The notes under the pieces were generated by a model, which was given only the letters and a program-made list of their open reading frames with translations, was not told where the DNA came from and did no database searches. From assembly GCF_003633715.1 (NCBI RefSeq), contig NZ_RBIE01000002.1, positions 242,843 to 306,842 of the forward strand: a DNA stretch of 64,000 bases, in the 5' to 3' direction. This document shows, in pieces, positions 1 through 10,034 of the stretch. A program made the position numbers and the translations under genes. Position 1 is the first letter of the stretch. Each line of letters opens with the position of its first letter. The DNA comes from Thermovibrio guaymasensis. Lineage in GTDB: Bacteria > Aquificota > Aquificia > Desulfurobacteriales > Desulfurobacteriaceae.

Positions 1-47
1 ACCGCTAGGAGCGCTAGTGATGTTTTGAGTAGCTTCCTGACTCCCAT
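1..47 (-). CDS. 5' end of an exported protein (partial, unknown function)
   Basis: Only the first 15 codons are inside the window. They read M-G-V-R-K-L-L-K-T-S-L-A-L-L-A, a basic start followed by a hydrophobic stretch, as in a Sec signal peptide. A very strong ribosome site (GGAGGAGGT) lies 3-4 bases before the ATG, and two sigma70-type promoters lie upstream on the same strand, so the start is well supported. The product cannot be named from this fragment; an envelope or periplasmic location is inferred. Confidence 0.6.
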   Translation of the reverse strand, partial: MGVRKLLKTSLALLA

Positions 48-49
48 GA

Positions 50-110
50 TACCTCCTCCTTTGGTTGGTTTTATGATTTAGCTTCTGTGATTAAGTATAG
101 GGAGGAGGTA
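50..110 (-). promoter_or_regulatory. Leader stem that can hide the ribosome site of the exported-protein gene
   Basis: In the transcript of the minus strand, UACCUCCUCC (110 to 101) is perfectly complementary to GGAGGAGGUA (59 to 50), which contains the ribosome site. This 10-bp stem would close a 41-nt loop. A second pyrimidine tract (119 to 112, CUCCUCCC) could pair with the same site. The pairing is seen directly; that it controls translation, for example as a thermosensor or ligand-controlled switch, is inference. The sequence 111-350 holds no convincing gene, only the leader and promoters. Confidence 0.45.
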
Positions 111-226
111 GAGGGAGGAGTTACTTTTTCAGTTTAAGTTGAGGAAAATTTTTGTTTTAACCGATAGTTTCTTTTTCTTTAACCTAAAGTTTGTTCTTTT
201 TTACCTATTCAATTTTGTTGGCAGTA

Positions 227-255
227 ATTATACAATTTTTTTCTCAATCTGTCAA
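227..255 (-). promoter_or_regulatory. Sigma70 promoter, perfect consensus
   Basis: Reading the minus strand: TTGACA at 255-250, a 17-bp spacer, TATAAT at 232-227. Both hexamers match consensus exactly. It points at the exported-protein gene that starts at 47, giving a leader of about 170 nt. Confidence 0.8.
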
Positions 256-292
256 GTAAGTATGGCTAACAGCAGCAACTGTGATGTTCATA

Positions 293-320
293 ATAATAGT
301 TCTCATTACTTAATTGTCAA
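293..320 (-). promoter_or_regulatory. Second upstream sigma70 promoter
   Basis: Minus strand: TTGACA at 320-315, a 16-bp spacer, TATTAT at 298-293. It lies in tandem with the promoter at 227-255 and would give a leader of about 240 nt for the same gene. Confidence 0.6.
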
Positions 321-350
321 CCTCTGACTCTGAAGAAAAAAAAGAAAATA

Positions 351-376
351 AAAAGGGGGCCTAAAAGGCCCCTTTT
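351..376 (-). terminator. Rho-independent terminator of serA
   Basis: On the minus strand an AAAAGGGGCC / GGCCCCCTTTT type hairpin is followed by a T-rich run (TTTTATTTTCTTTTTTTT). It begins 22 bases after the serA stop. The A/T flanks on both sides may let it work in both directions. Confidence 0.8.
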
Positions 377-398
377 ATGCTGGAAGTGAGAAAGGAGT

Positions 399-2000
399 CT
401 ATAGGTTAACCTGCTTAACCTCTAAGATTTCAGGAATCTCTTTAATTTCCTCAATTGCCTGCTGGGGAACGTCGTCGTCAACCAGGATAACTCCCTTGGC
501 CTCCCTACCCTTTTCCTTCCTGCCAAGCTGGAAGCCTGCAATGTTAACCTTATACTTACCTAGGATAGAGCCTAGCTTACCAATAACCCCCGGAACGTCG
601 TAGTTCCTTATCAGGAGGAGCTTTCCTTCGGGGGTAAGGTCAAAGAGGAAACCGTTTATCTCAACAATCTTCGGGAACTTGTCGTCCATTACAGTTCCGG
701 CAAGCGTGAACTCCTCTCCGTTCTCTCCCCTGCAGACTACCCTAATCAATTTCTTAAAGTTGATTCCCTCAGGCCTTTTAACCTCGGTAATCTTTATACC
801 CTTTTCCTTTGCAAGGAAAGGAGCGTTAATCAGGTTGACTGGAATGTCAACTACCTTCTCAAGGAAACCCTTAAGGAAGGCTGTTGTGAGAGGCTTTGTG
901 TCCTCTCCAAGGTCTCCCCTGAACTCTAGGATAATCTCCTTAGCCCTTGAGCAGGCAACCTGAACTGCAAAGAGGCCAAGCTTTTCAGAAAGCTCCATGA
1001 AGGGCTTTAAGACCTTAGCCGCTGCAATATCCTCAAAGGGAGCGTTTACGGCAAATTCAACCTCCTCTCCCCTTAAGGCTGCAAGGACCTGATTTGCAAT
1101 TATTACTGCAACGTTTGTCTGGGACTCAAAGGTGTTTGCACCTATGTGGGGAGTAACAACTATGTTCGGAGCGTCAAGAAGGATGTTGTCGGTTGAAGGC
1201 TCTTTTGAGAAAACGTCAACGGCTGCAGCCCTAACTTTACCGCTAACTAAGGCCTCATAGAGGTCTTTCTCGTTTATTATCCCTCCCCTAGCTATGTTTA
1301 GGAGGATTACGCCATCCTTCATCTTCTCAATTTCTCTCTTTGTAATCATATTTCTGGTCTCTTCGGTTAAAGGAGTGTGGACGGTTATTATGTCTGAGCG
1401 CCTCAAGAGCTCCTCAAGCTCGTCAACAAGCTCAACTCCCAACCTCTCGGCCTTTTCCTTCTTTATGTAGGGGTCGTAGGCTATTACCTTCATGTCAAAG
1501 GCCTTTGCCCTTATACCAACCCTTGAACCTATCCTTCCAAAACCTATTATTCCGAGGGTCTTACCTGCAAGCTCAACCCCCATAAACTTTTTCCTCTCCC
1601 ACTTCCTCTCCTCTTTCAAGGACTTGTGGGCGTAGGGAATTAACCTTGCAGCTGCCAACATCATTCCCATAGTGTGTTCGGTTGCAGCTAGAGTGTTCCC
1701 CGTCGGAGCGTTAACTACGAGGATTCCCCTCCTTGAAGCTGCCTCAAGGTCTATGTTGTCAACTCCAACTCCTGCCCTTCCAACGACCTTTAACTTCTTT
1801 CCCCTCTCAAGGAGCTCCTCAGTAACGGGAGTTCCGCTCCTTGTTATAAGGGCGTGGTACTCAGGGATAATTTCAAGGATTCTGTCAAAGTTCCTAAAGA
1901 GCTCCGGGTCGTAGGTAACTTCAACGTCGGGCTGTTTCTTAAGGAGCTCTATTCCCGGCTCTGCTATGTGCTCGGTTATAAGAACTTTAAACTTTTCCAT
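399..2000 (-). CDS. serA: D-3-phosphoglycerate dehydrogenase
   Basis: Oxidises 3-phosphoglycerate to 3-phosphohydroxypyruvate with NAD+, the first step of serine synthesis in the cytosol. At 533 residues it is the long form: substrate and Rossmann domains (GFGRIGSRVG near residue 152; catalytic Arg in NIARGG near 237; His in PHIGANT near 285), then an intervening ASB domain, then a C-terminal ACT domain from about residue 460 (DVPGVIGKLGSILGKYKVNI). In known long-form enzymes the ACT and ASB domains bind serine for feedback control. Start is ATG with GGAGGT 7 bases upstream. truD lies upstream on the same strand, 43 bases away, but a TATAAT at 2037-2032 suggests serA has its own promoter. Confidence 0.95.
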   Translation of the reverse strand: MEKFKVLITEHIAEPGIELLKKQPDVEVTYDPELFRNFDRILEIIPEYHALITRSGTPVTEELLERGKKLKVVGRAGVGVDNIDLEAASRRGILVVNAPTGNTLAATEHTMGMMLAAARLIPYAHKSLKEERKWERKKFMGVELAGKTLGIIGFGRIGSRVGIRAKAFDMKVIAYDPYIKKEKAERLGVELVDELEELLRRSDIITVHTPLTEETRNMITKREIEKMKDGVILLNIARGGIINEKDLYEALVSGKVRAAAVDVFSKEPSTDNILLDAPNIVVTPHIGANTFESQTNVAVIIANQVLAALRGEEVEFAVNAPFEDIAAAKVLKPFMELSEKLGLFAVQVACSRAKEIILEFRGDLGEDTKPLTTAFLKGFLEKVVDIPVNLINAPFLAKEKGIKITEVKRPEGINFKKLIRVVCRGENGEEFTLAGTVMDDKFPKIVEINGFLFDLTPEGKLLLIRNYDVPGVIGKLGSILGKYKVNIAGFQLGRKEKGREAKGVILVDDDVPQQAIEEIKEIPEILEVKQVNL

Positions 2001-2012
2001 ACTTTACCTCCA

Positions 2013-2034
2013 AATCTCCTTGTGGTTGGAGATT
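2013..2034. promoter_or_regulatory. Inverted repeat over the serA transcription start region
   Basis: AATCTCC and GGAGATT form a perfect 7-bp inverted repeat with an 8-base centre, overlapping the edge of the TATAAT (2032-2037) and lying just before the serA ribosome site. It could be an operator or an RNA hairpin in the short leader. No T run follows, so it is not a normal terminator. Function is inferred only. Confidence 0.3.
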
Positions 2035-2043
2035 ATACACCCC

Positions 2044-3117
2044 TCAAACTGCACTAAAGAGAAACCTTAGAAGATTTGTAGCGTAGGAACCTGAAGGGAG
2101 GAAAAACTTTAGAAGGTAAGAACCTTTATTAACCTCTTCAATTTCAAAATCCTTAGGCTTTACAAAGGTTTTCCTTTTAAAGGAATGGAAGTAATCTGAA
2201 AGGTGAAATAGGGACTTCCTATCAACTCCGATTTGGCTAATTAAAGAATCGTAGAGGTCCAGTTTAGGGGTGAAAGCGGGGAGCTCCACAGGAACAGAAA
2301 CACTTTCAAGGGGATAGTACAGGTAACCGAGTTTATACTTAAACTTAACTAAATTGGGAGTTTTTCCTTTAATTAAATCCGATAGAAGCCTATTAAAGAG
2401 GTAAGACTGGAAGACGTTTAACTGAAACTCAATCTCTTCCTTCGGAACCAGCTTTAGGGCTTCTTCAAAACTTCCGCCCCTTGAAAGGAAATCTGAAACC
2501 TTCCTCCTCCAGCCTCTAAAAAGGGAAGAGGCCTCCTTAAACTTCCCCTGAATGAATAACTTCTTTGCCCTCCTTGAGAGGGAGCTCTCCCAGCCTGCAG
2601 GAGCAAAGAGGGAAACAAGTGCACACTTTGGGCCCTTTAGGAGCTCCTGAACGAAGAACCTTCCACCCCTAACCGGTGTAAACCTCTGTTCTCCGTAGTA
2701 GTTAGGAATTCCTACATCCTCTAAAACCCTAAACCTCTCCTCAGGAACTTTCCTTACTCCCCTCACTAAAACTTCAAACCTGTTTCCCTCTATCAACTCC
2801 TTCGGAGGTCTATCAAGGTAACCTACAAAACAGAGCCTAAGGTTCTCATCTTTAATTTCCTTTAATTTTAAAGGTCTCCTAACAGCAATAAACTGAGTAG
2901 TTTCAGCGTTCTTATCCTTTAGACCGCCGTAGAGGATCTCCTTAGGAGAAACTCGGGAGAGTTTTGCAACTCTCCCTATGGCCTCCTTCGTCTCAATTCC
3001 CCTTTTAAAGAGGGTGTAGTACCTGTACTTTCCATCCCTTTTGGAGGGCTTTTCTTTTAAAACCTCAAATACTTTAAAGTCACCAGGTTTACTCTTAACT
3101 TTCAAAGTATCTCCCAA
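2044..3117 (-). CDS. truD: tRNA pseudouridine(13) synthase TruD
   Basis: Converts uridine 13 of tRNA (Glu in Escherichia coli) to pseudouridine. The family signature G-G-L-K-D-K-N-A is at about residues 64-71, with the catalytic Asp at 68. The second family block, N-Y-Y-G-E-Q-R-F near residue 140, begins the inserted TRUD domain. Length of 357 residues is normal. The apparent start is TTG with no good ribosome site; a TTG four codons further in (3105) has GGGAGAT just ahead and is an alternative. It reads away from the 74-residue gene at 3162. Confidence 0.92.
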   Translation of the reverse strand: MGDTLKVKSKPGDFKVFEVLKEKPSKRDGKYRYYTLFKRGIETKEAIGRVAKLSRVSPKEILYGGLKDKNAETTQFIAVRRPLKLKEIKDENLRLCFVGYLDRPPKELIEGNRFEVLVRGVRKVPEERFRVLEDVGIPNYYGEQRFTPVRGGRFFVQELLKGPKCALVSLFAPAGWESSLSRRAKKLFIQGKFKEASSLFRGWRRKVSDFLSRGGSFEEALKLVPKEEIEFQLNVFQSYLFNRLLSDLIKGKTPNLVKFKYKLGYLYYPLESVSVPVELPAFTPKLDLYDSLISQIGVDRKSLFHLSDYFHSFKRKTFVKPKDFEIEEVNKGSYLLKFFLPSGSYATNLLRFLFSAV

Positions 3118-3161
3118 ATCGGTTAAGATTAGAGAAAATCTATACTAAAGTAGGAGGAAGG

Positions 3162-3386
3162 ATGAAGGTTTACCTAATCGTATTTTCTCCAAACTGTGCA
3201 GAGGGAACCTTTATGTTTGCAGAGGAGCTTGAGTTTATAAACGACGCCCACGTTAAAGCTTCCGGCTACTTCTCATACAAAGAGGATATCTCCGAGTACA
3301 GAAGGCTGAAAGAGGAAGGGGCAAAGAGGAGAACCCTGATAATTCCCCAGAGCTCCTACAACTTCATTGAAGAGCTTGAAGTTTAA
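3162..3386 (+). CDS. Small conserved-looking protein of unknown function
   Basis: A 74-residue soluble protein that I do not recognise. The reading frame is well supported by an AGGAGGAAGG ribosome site directly before the ATG and by codon use like its neighbours. One cysteine lies near the N-terminus (residue 12); there is no membrane segment, and the middle is rich in Lys, Glu and Arg. It stands 35 bases upstream of the HNH gene on the same strand, so the two may be cotranscribed. A TATACT at about 3139 is a possible -10 box. Confidence 0.6.
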   Translation: MKVYLIVFSPNCAEGTFMFAEELEFINDAHVKASGYFSYKEDISEYRRLKEEGAKRRTLIIPQSSYNFIEELEV

Positions 3387-3423
3387 ACTGGGGGTAGAGG
3401 GCATATAATATAGGGGAACCTAT

Positions 3424-3975
3424 TTGGGAAAACAGATGGTTCTCCACCCCGTTTTAGTCCTTGACAAGACTTACTATCCGGTGGCCATTTTCAGCCATAA
3501 GAAAGCCTTTCTCCTGGAGCTCCTAAACAAGTGCGAGGTCCTTGAACACTACCAAAACGTCTTTCTTACATCTCCCTCAATGAAGTACCTGGCTCCCCTA
3601 ACTATCAGGATTCCAGTCCTCCTTCGCCACTGGCAAACTTCAGCTCCAACCAGGAGAGCAATCTTCATAAGGGACAACTTTACCTGTGCTTACTGTGGAA
3701 AACTCGTAAAGGACAACGAGGCAACAATAGATCACATTATCCCTAAAAGTAGGGGAGGAAAGTGGAGCTGGGAGAACCTGGTAACCTGCTGCTCTGAGTG
3801 TAACCAGAAAAAAGGTGGAAGGACTCCTCAAGAGGCCGGAATGAAGCTCATGTTTAAGCCTAAAAGACCCTCAAACTTTCAGATTGACCTTAACAGGTGG
3901 AAGAAGAGGTTTAACCAGGAGTTCTTGGGAGCTCTAAGTCGATTTGGAGTTAACTGGAAGGAGAAAATAGGGTAG
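3424..3975 (+). CDS. HNH endonuclease family protein
   Basis: A 183-residue protein with a C-terminal HNH domain (about residues 75-145): C-A-Y-C, then D-H in TIDHIIPKSRGG, Asn in WENL, and C-S-E-C, the zinc-knuckle form of HNH. The preceding R-R-A-I-F-I-R-D motif is usual for this stand-alone bacterial HNH family, whose cellular role is poorly known. No intron or intein is near, so homing is not indicated. Start is taken as TTG at 3424, 5 bases after GGGGAA; ATG at 3436 is possible. A near-perfect inverted repeat at 3971-3992 spans its stop codon and that of guaB, which reads toward it. Confidence 0.85.
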   Translation: MGKQMVLHPVLVLDKTYYPVAIFSHKKAFLLELLNKCEVLEHYQNVFLTSPSMKYLAPLTIRIPVLLRHWQTSAPTRRAIFIRDNFTCAYCGKLVKDNEATIDHIIPKSRGGKWSWENLVTCCSECNQKKGGRTPQEAGMKLMFKPKRPSNFQIDLNRWKKRFNQEFLGALSRFGVNWKEKIG

Positions 3976-3987
3976 AGGCAAAAGCCC

Positions 3988-5509
<1,522 letters not shown>

Positions 5510-5528
5510 GTACATTTGGAGGTGAAAG

Positions 5529-6911
5529 TTGGCTGAGAATAAGCTCTGGGGCGGAAGGTTTAAAGAGGGTACGAACGAGCTCGTTGAGGAGTTTACAGAG
5601 TCCGTCTCCTACGATAAGCGTCTTGCTCCCTACGACATAGCAGGAAGTGTAGCCCACGTTAAGATGCTTGAAAAGCAGGGAATTTTAACCTCCGAAGAGG
5701 CCGATAAGATAATCAAAGGCCTGAACGAGATTTTAGAAGAGATAGAGAGAGGAGAGTTTAAGTGGAAGAAGGAACTTGAAGACGTCCACATGAACATTGA
5801 AAAAAGGTTAACCGATAAGGTAGGACCGGTCGGAGGGAAGCTCCACACGGGCCGCTCAAGGAACGACCAAGTTGCAACTGACGTCCGCCTCTACGTAAGG
5901 AAGGAGATTAAGGAGATTTTGGACCTCCTTAAAGGTCTGAGGAGGGCCTTTGTAAAGCAGGCTGAGGAAAACCTGGGAGTAATAATGCCCGGGTATACCC
6001 ACCTACAGATAGCCCAGCCTGTCCTCTACTCCCACCACATGCTCGCCTACTACCAGATGTTCAAGAGGGACGCAGAGAGGTTTGAGGATACCCTAAAGAG
6101 GGTTAACGTTTCTCCCCTTGGCTCTGCAGCCTTAGCAGGAACGAGCTATCCACTTGATAGGGAGTTTACGGCAAAGCTACTCGGTTTTAGCCAGGTTACG
6201 AGGAACAGCATGGACGCTGTAAGCGACAGGGACTTTGTGGCTGAGACCATATTTGACTGTGCAATGGTCATGATGCACCTTTCAAGGCTCTCAGAGGAGT
6301 TAATCCTCTGGTCAACCCAGGAGTTCAACTTTATAGAGCTCCCCGACGCTTTCTGCACAGGAAGTTCAATAATGCCCCAGAAGAAAAACCCAGACGTTTC
6401 AGAGCTTACAAGAGGAAAGACTGGAAGGGTTTACGGAGACTTAGTCTCAATTCTAACTACCCTTAAAGGCCTTCCCCTTACCTACAACAGGGACCTTCAG
6501 GAAGACAAAGAGCCTCTCTTTGATGCAATAGATACGGTAAAGATCGCCCTTAAGGTCAACACACTCATAGTTGAGGGAATGAAGCCGAAGGCAGAGAGGA
6601 TGAGGCAGCAGGCATCAAAGGGCTTCTCCCTTGCAACCGATCTTGCAGACTACCTGGCAAAGAAGGGAGTTCCCTTCAGAGAGGCCCACAGGATAGTCGG
6701 CCAGCTTGTAGCCTACTGTTTAGACAAAGGTAAAGACCTAAGCCAGTTAACTGTTAATGAGTTTAAAAAATTCTCAGATAAGTTTGAAGAAGACGTTTTG
6801 GACCTAATGAGTCTTGAAGGTTCGGTAGCAAGTAGGAAAGTAATAGGGGGAACCTCCCCCGAAAGGGTTAAAGAGGAAATAGAGAGAATTAAAGAGGAAG
6901 AGGGATTTTAG
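5529..6911 (+). CDS. argH: Argininosuccinate lyase
   Basis: Splits argininosuccinate into arginine and fumarate, the last step of arginine synthesis. The fumarase/aspartase superfamily signature [12 protein letters not shown] is present at about residues 277-288, with the catalytic Ser in the flexible loop, and HTGRSRND lies near residue 106. The 460-residue length is normal. Start is TTG with GGAGGTGAAAG before it. The transketolase N-subunit gene begins 9 bases after its stop, so argH heads a run of tightly packed genes reaching to 10648. Confidence 0.96.
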   Translation: MAENKLWGGRFKEGTNELVEEFTESVSYDKRLAPYDIAGSVAHVKMLEKQGILTSEEADKIIKGLNEILEEIERGEFKWKKELEDVHMNIEKRLTDKVGPVGGKLHTGRSRNDQVATDVRLYVRKEIKEILDLLKGLRRAFVKQAEENLGVIMPGYTHLQIAQPVLYSHHMLAYYQMFKRDAERFEDTLKRVNVSPLGSAALAGTSYPLDREFTAKLLGFSQVTRNSMDAVSDRDFVAETIFDCAMVMMHLSRLSEELILWSTQEFNFIELPDAFCTGSSIMPQKKNPDVSELTRGKTGRVYGDLVSILTTLKGLPLTYNRDLQEDKEPLFDAIDTVKIALKVNTLIVEGMKPKAERMRQQASKGFSLATDLADYLAKKGVPFREAHRIVGQLVAYCLDKGKDLSQLTVNEFKKFSDKFEEDVLDLMSLEGSVASRKVIGGTSPERVKEEIERIKEEEGF

Positions 6912-6920
6912 GAGGTAGAT

Positions 6921-7784
6921 ATGGTAAGTTTTGAACCGGAGTTCTTCCTTAAGCGCAACAGGGATATAGATGAAGTTACCCTAAGGGCAATAGCAAGGGA
7001 GGTGAGGAAGGACATCCTAAAGATGACTTCAAACGCTCAATCAGGTCACCCGGGCGGAGCAATGTCTGCAACAGACATAATAGTTACCCTCTACTACTAC
7101 AAAATGAGGCATAACCCGTTAAACCCTAAGTGGGAAGAGAGGGACAGGTTCGTCCTCTCAAAGGGACACGTCTGTCCTGCCCTCTACTCGGTTTTAGCCA
7201 GAACAGGTTACTTCCCCCTTGAGAAGTTGATGGAGTTTAGAAAGGTTGACGGGGACCTTCAGGGACACCCGGACATGCATAAGACTCCGGGAATTGAGAT
7301 AAGCACTGGTAGTTTAGGCCACGGAATCGGTGCAGCAGTTGGAATGGCAATAGGCCTTAAACTCTCAGGCTCAGACAGTAAAGTCTACTGTATGATTGGA
7401 GACGGAGAGGCCCAGGAAGGAAGCGTGTGGGAAGCCTCAATGGCAGCCTCCCACTACAACTTAAACAACCTGGTTGTAATACTTGACAACAACAACCTCC
7501 AGATAGACGGCCCTGTTGACGAGGTCATGTCAATCTACCCTGCAGCTGAAAAGTGGAAGGCCTTCGGCTGGAACGTGATGGAGATAAACGGACACGACTT
7601 TAAAGAGATAAAGGAAGCCCTTGACAGGGCAGATGAGTCAAAGTTTAAACCGACAATGATTATCGCGAAAACTGTAAAGGGTAAGGGAGTCTCCTTTATG
7701 GAAAACAGGGCTGAGTGGCACGGAAAGGCTCTACCTCCTGACCTACTCAAAGAGGCCCTAAAAGAGCTGGGAGAGATTATCTAA
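6921..7784 (+). CDS. Transketolase, N-terminal subunit
   Basis: Carries the thiamine-diphosphate-binding half of transketolase, which moves two-carbon units between sugar phosphates (pentose phosphate interconversion). The TPP motif is seen as GDGEAQEGSVWEA with the closing N-N at about residues 153-184; HPGGAMSATD lies near residue 43. At 287 residues it is only the first half; the second half is the next gene, 10 bases downstream. Split transketolases are known in archaea and in some bacteria. Start ATG follows AGGAGGT. Confidence 0.95.
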   Translation: MVSFEPEFFLKRNRDIDEVTLRAIAREVRKDILKMTSNAQSGHPGGAMSATDIIVTLYYYKMRHNPLNPKWEERDRFVLSKGHVCPALYSVLARTGYFPLEKLMEFRKVDGDLQGHPDMHKTPGIEISTGSLGHGIGAAVGMAIGLKLSGSDSKVYCMIGDGEAQEGSVWEASMAASHYNLNNLVVILDNNNLQIDGPVDEVMSIYPAAEKWKAFGWNVMEINGHDFKEIKEALDRADESKFKPTMIIAKTVKGKGVSFMENRAEWHGKALPPDLLKEALKELGEII

Positions 7785-7794
7785 GGAGGAAACA

Positions 7795-8739
7795 ATGGAA
7801 AAGGTGAGTTTAAGGGACGCTTACGGAGAAACCCTCGTTGAGCTTGGAGAGAAGGACGAAAGGATTGTCGTTTTAGATGCAGACCTTTCCGGTTCAACAA
7901 AAACTGCAAAGTTTGCAAAGCGCTTCCCCGATAGGTTTTTCAATATGGGAATTGCAGAGACAAACATGATGAACGCGGCTGCAGGGCTTGCTACAACTGG
8001 AAAAATTCCGTTTGTCAGTACCTTTGCAATCTTTGGAACCGGAAGGGCTTGGGAGGCAGTAAGGCAAACCATCTGCTACCCGAACCTTAACGTTAAGATA
8101 GTGTGCACCCACGGAGGAATCACCGTAGGAGAGGACGGGGCTACCCACCAGGCCCTTGAGGACGTTGCAAATATGAGGAACATTCCCAACATGAGAGTGA
8201 TCGTTCCTGCAGATGACGTTGAAACCAGAGCGGTAATAAAGAAGATAGCCTACACCGACGGGCCGTTCTACGTGAGGCTTTCAAGGGAAAAGTTTCCAAG
8301 GATATTTGATGAGGAGACTTTCAGGTTTGAAGTTGGAAAGGGACACGTTTTAAAGGAGGGAGAGGACGTTACTGTAATCTCAAACGGAGTTATGACCTCC
8401 TTTGCTCTCCTTGCAGCCACAGAGCTTGAAAGGGAGGGCATCTCAGTTGAAGTTATACACATGTCTTCAGTTAAGCCTATAGACGCAGAGCTTATAGTAA
8501 AATCGGCACAGAAGACAAAGGCAGTAGTAACTGCAGAAGAACACTCAATAGTAGGCGGACTCGGTTCAGCAGTTGCAGAGGTTTTAGTTGAAAACTACCC
8601 GGTTTCCATGGAAAGGCTCGGAACACCTGACGTATTCGGTAGGTCGGGGAAAGGTTGGGAGCTCCTTCACTACTTCGGCCTTGACGATAAAGGGATAATT
8701 GAAAAGGTTAAAAAAGTCCTTGAGAGGAAGAGAAGATGA
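7795..8739 (+). CDS. Transketolase, C-terminal subunit
   Basis: The pyrimidine-binding and C-terminal domains of a split transketolase, 314 residues. The block GEDGATHQALEDVA (about residues 111-124) is the usual transketolase pyrimidine-domain motif, and the C-terminal third is the transketolase_C domain. It would pair with the product of the upstream gene to form one active enzyme. Start ATG follows AAGGAGGAAACA. Its stop overlaps the start of the protease gene by 4 bases (ATGA), suggesting coupled translation. Confidence 0.95.
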   Translation: MEKVSLRDAYGETLVELGEKDERIVVLDADLSGSTKTAKFAKRFPDRFFNMGIAETNMMNAAAGLATTGKIPFVSTFAIFGTGRAWEAVRQTICYPNLNVKIVCTHGGITVGEDGATHQALEDVANMRNIPNMRVIVPADDVETRAVIKKIAYTDGPFYVRLSREKFPRIFDEETFRFEVGKGHVLKEGEDVTVISNGVMTSFALLAATELEREGISVEVIHMSSVKPIDAELIVKSAQKTKAVVTAEEHSIVGGLGSAVAEVLVENYPVSMERLGTPDVFGRSGKGWELLHYFGLDDKGIIEKVKKVLERKRR

Positions 8740-10034
8740 AAAAAGGTTTTAAGACCTCTCTTTTAGCAGTTCTCCTGTTCACTTTTCTAGCTTTGGTAGG
8801 TAAGAGCTCCATTTCTGCCGTTATGAAGGAGCAAAACACCCAGCAGGAGGAACTCAAGTACATAAGGCTCTTTATGGAAGCCTACCAGCTGGTAAAGGAG
8901 AAGTACGTAGAGGAGAAGAAGCCTAAGGAGCTCTATGAGGGGGCTATTCAGGGAATGCTGAACAAACTTGACCCCCACTCAAACCTCTTCACACCCGACC
9001 AGCTGAAGGAGTTTCAGGTTGAAACAAGCGGTGAGTTTGGAGGGCTTGGAATCCAGATAACGAAGACTAAGGACGGAAAACTAATGATCATTGCCCCTAT
9101 TGAGGATACACCGGCCTACAAGGCCGGCCTTAAACCGGGAGACATAATAGTAAAGATTGAGGACAAGGAAGTTACCCCCGACATGACTCTAATGGAAGCT
9201 GTAAAGCTAATGAGGGGTAAGCCCGGAACGAAGATTACAATCTGGGTCTGGAGGAAGGGCTGGCCGGAGCCTAAGCCATTCACAATAACAAGGGCAATAA
9301 TCAAGATTAAGAGCGTTAAGTACAGAATCCTCCAGGGAGACATCGGATACATAAGGTTTACAATGTTCCAGAGGAACTCGGTAGACGAGTTTAAGAAAGC
9401 CCTTGAGGAAATTAGGAAGGATAAGAAACTTCAAGGAATAATAGTTGACGTGAGGAACAACCCCGGAGGCCTCCTTGACTCTGCAGTTGCGATAAGCGAC
9501 TACTTCCTGCCAAAGGGAGCTCTCATCGTCTACACTAAGGGAAGGATTCCTGAAAGTATCAAAAAGTACTACTCGCTCCACGACCCGATAATTCCTACGG
9601 ACGTTCCAGTAGTAATGCTCGTAAACGGAGGAACTGCAAGCGCTGCAGAGATTCTAACCGGGGCCCTCAGGTATAACAACAGGGCAGTAGTAGTTGGAGA
9701 AAAGACCTTCGGTAAAGGATCAGTTCAGACCCTCTACCCTCTGGACATGGGATACGCCGTGAAGATAACGACAGCCAAGTACTACATGCCAAACCACAAG
9801 TGCATTGACGGTAAGGGGATCATCCCCGACATAGAGGTTAAGCTCTCTAAGGAGGACATAGAGAAGTTAAAGAAGGAATTTAAAGAGATTGAGGAACACC
9901 CCGAGAAGACTGAAGAGATCAGGAAGGAGAGGGAGAAGAGGTTAGACAACCAGATTAAGAGGGCGATTGAAGCTATTAAAGAGTACCACCTCTTTAAGGC
10001 TTTAGAGGTTAAGAAGGAGAAGAAGGCAGCATGA
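8736..10034 (+). CDS. Carboxy-terminal processing protease (S41 family)
   Basis: A 432-residue periplasmic serine protease of the CtpA/Prc type. It has an N-terminal membrane anchor or signal peptide (about residues 9-28), a PDZ domain (about 95-180; GGLGIQI, AGLKPGDIIVKIEDK) and an S41 domain with the Ser in NGGTASAAEI (about residue 305) and the Lys in GEKTFGKGSVQTL (about 330). The tail beyond 370 is Lys/Glu-rich. Family members trim or degrade envelope proteins. It overlaps the transketolase gene before it and the hydrolase gene after it by 4 bases each, although no shared pathway is evident. Confidence 0.93.
   Translation: MKKGFKTSLLAVLLFTFLALVGKSSISAVMKEQNTQQEELKYIRLFMEAYQLVKEKYVEEKKPKELYEGAIQGMLNKLDPHSNLFTPDQLKEFQVETSGEFGGLGIQITKTKDGKLMIIAPIEDTPAYKAGLKPGDIIVKIEDKEVTPDMTLMEAVKLMRGKPGTKITIWVWRKGWPEPKPFTITRAIIKIKSVKYRILQGDIGYIRFTMFQRNSVDEFKKALEEIRKDKKLQGIIVDVRNNPGGLLDSAVAISDYFLPKGALIVYTKGRIPESIKKYYSLHDPIIPTDVPVVMLVNGGTASAAEILTGALRYNNRAVVVGEKTFGKGSVQTLYPLDMGYAVKITTAKYYMPNHKCIDGKGIIPDIEVKLSKEDIEKLKKEFKEIEEHPEKTEEIRKEREKRLDNQIKRAIEAIKEYHLFKALEVKKEKKAA

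Noticed and set aside
139..327. Plus-strand 62-residue frame in the first intergenic region
   Set aside because: Low-complexity Phe-rich translation of T-rich DNA, no ribosome site, and it runs through two strong promoters on the other strand.
9207..9581. Minus-strand 124-residue frame opposite the ctpA-type gene
   Set aside because: A shadow of a strongly conserved protease gene.
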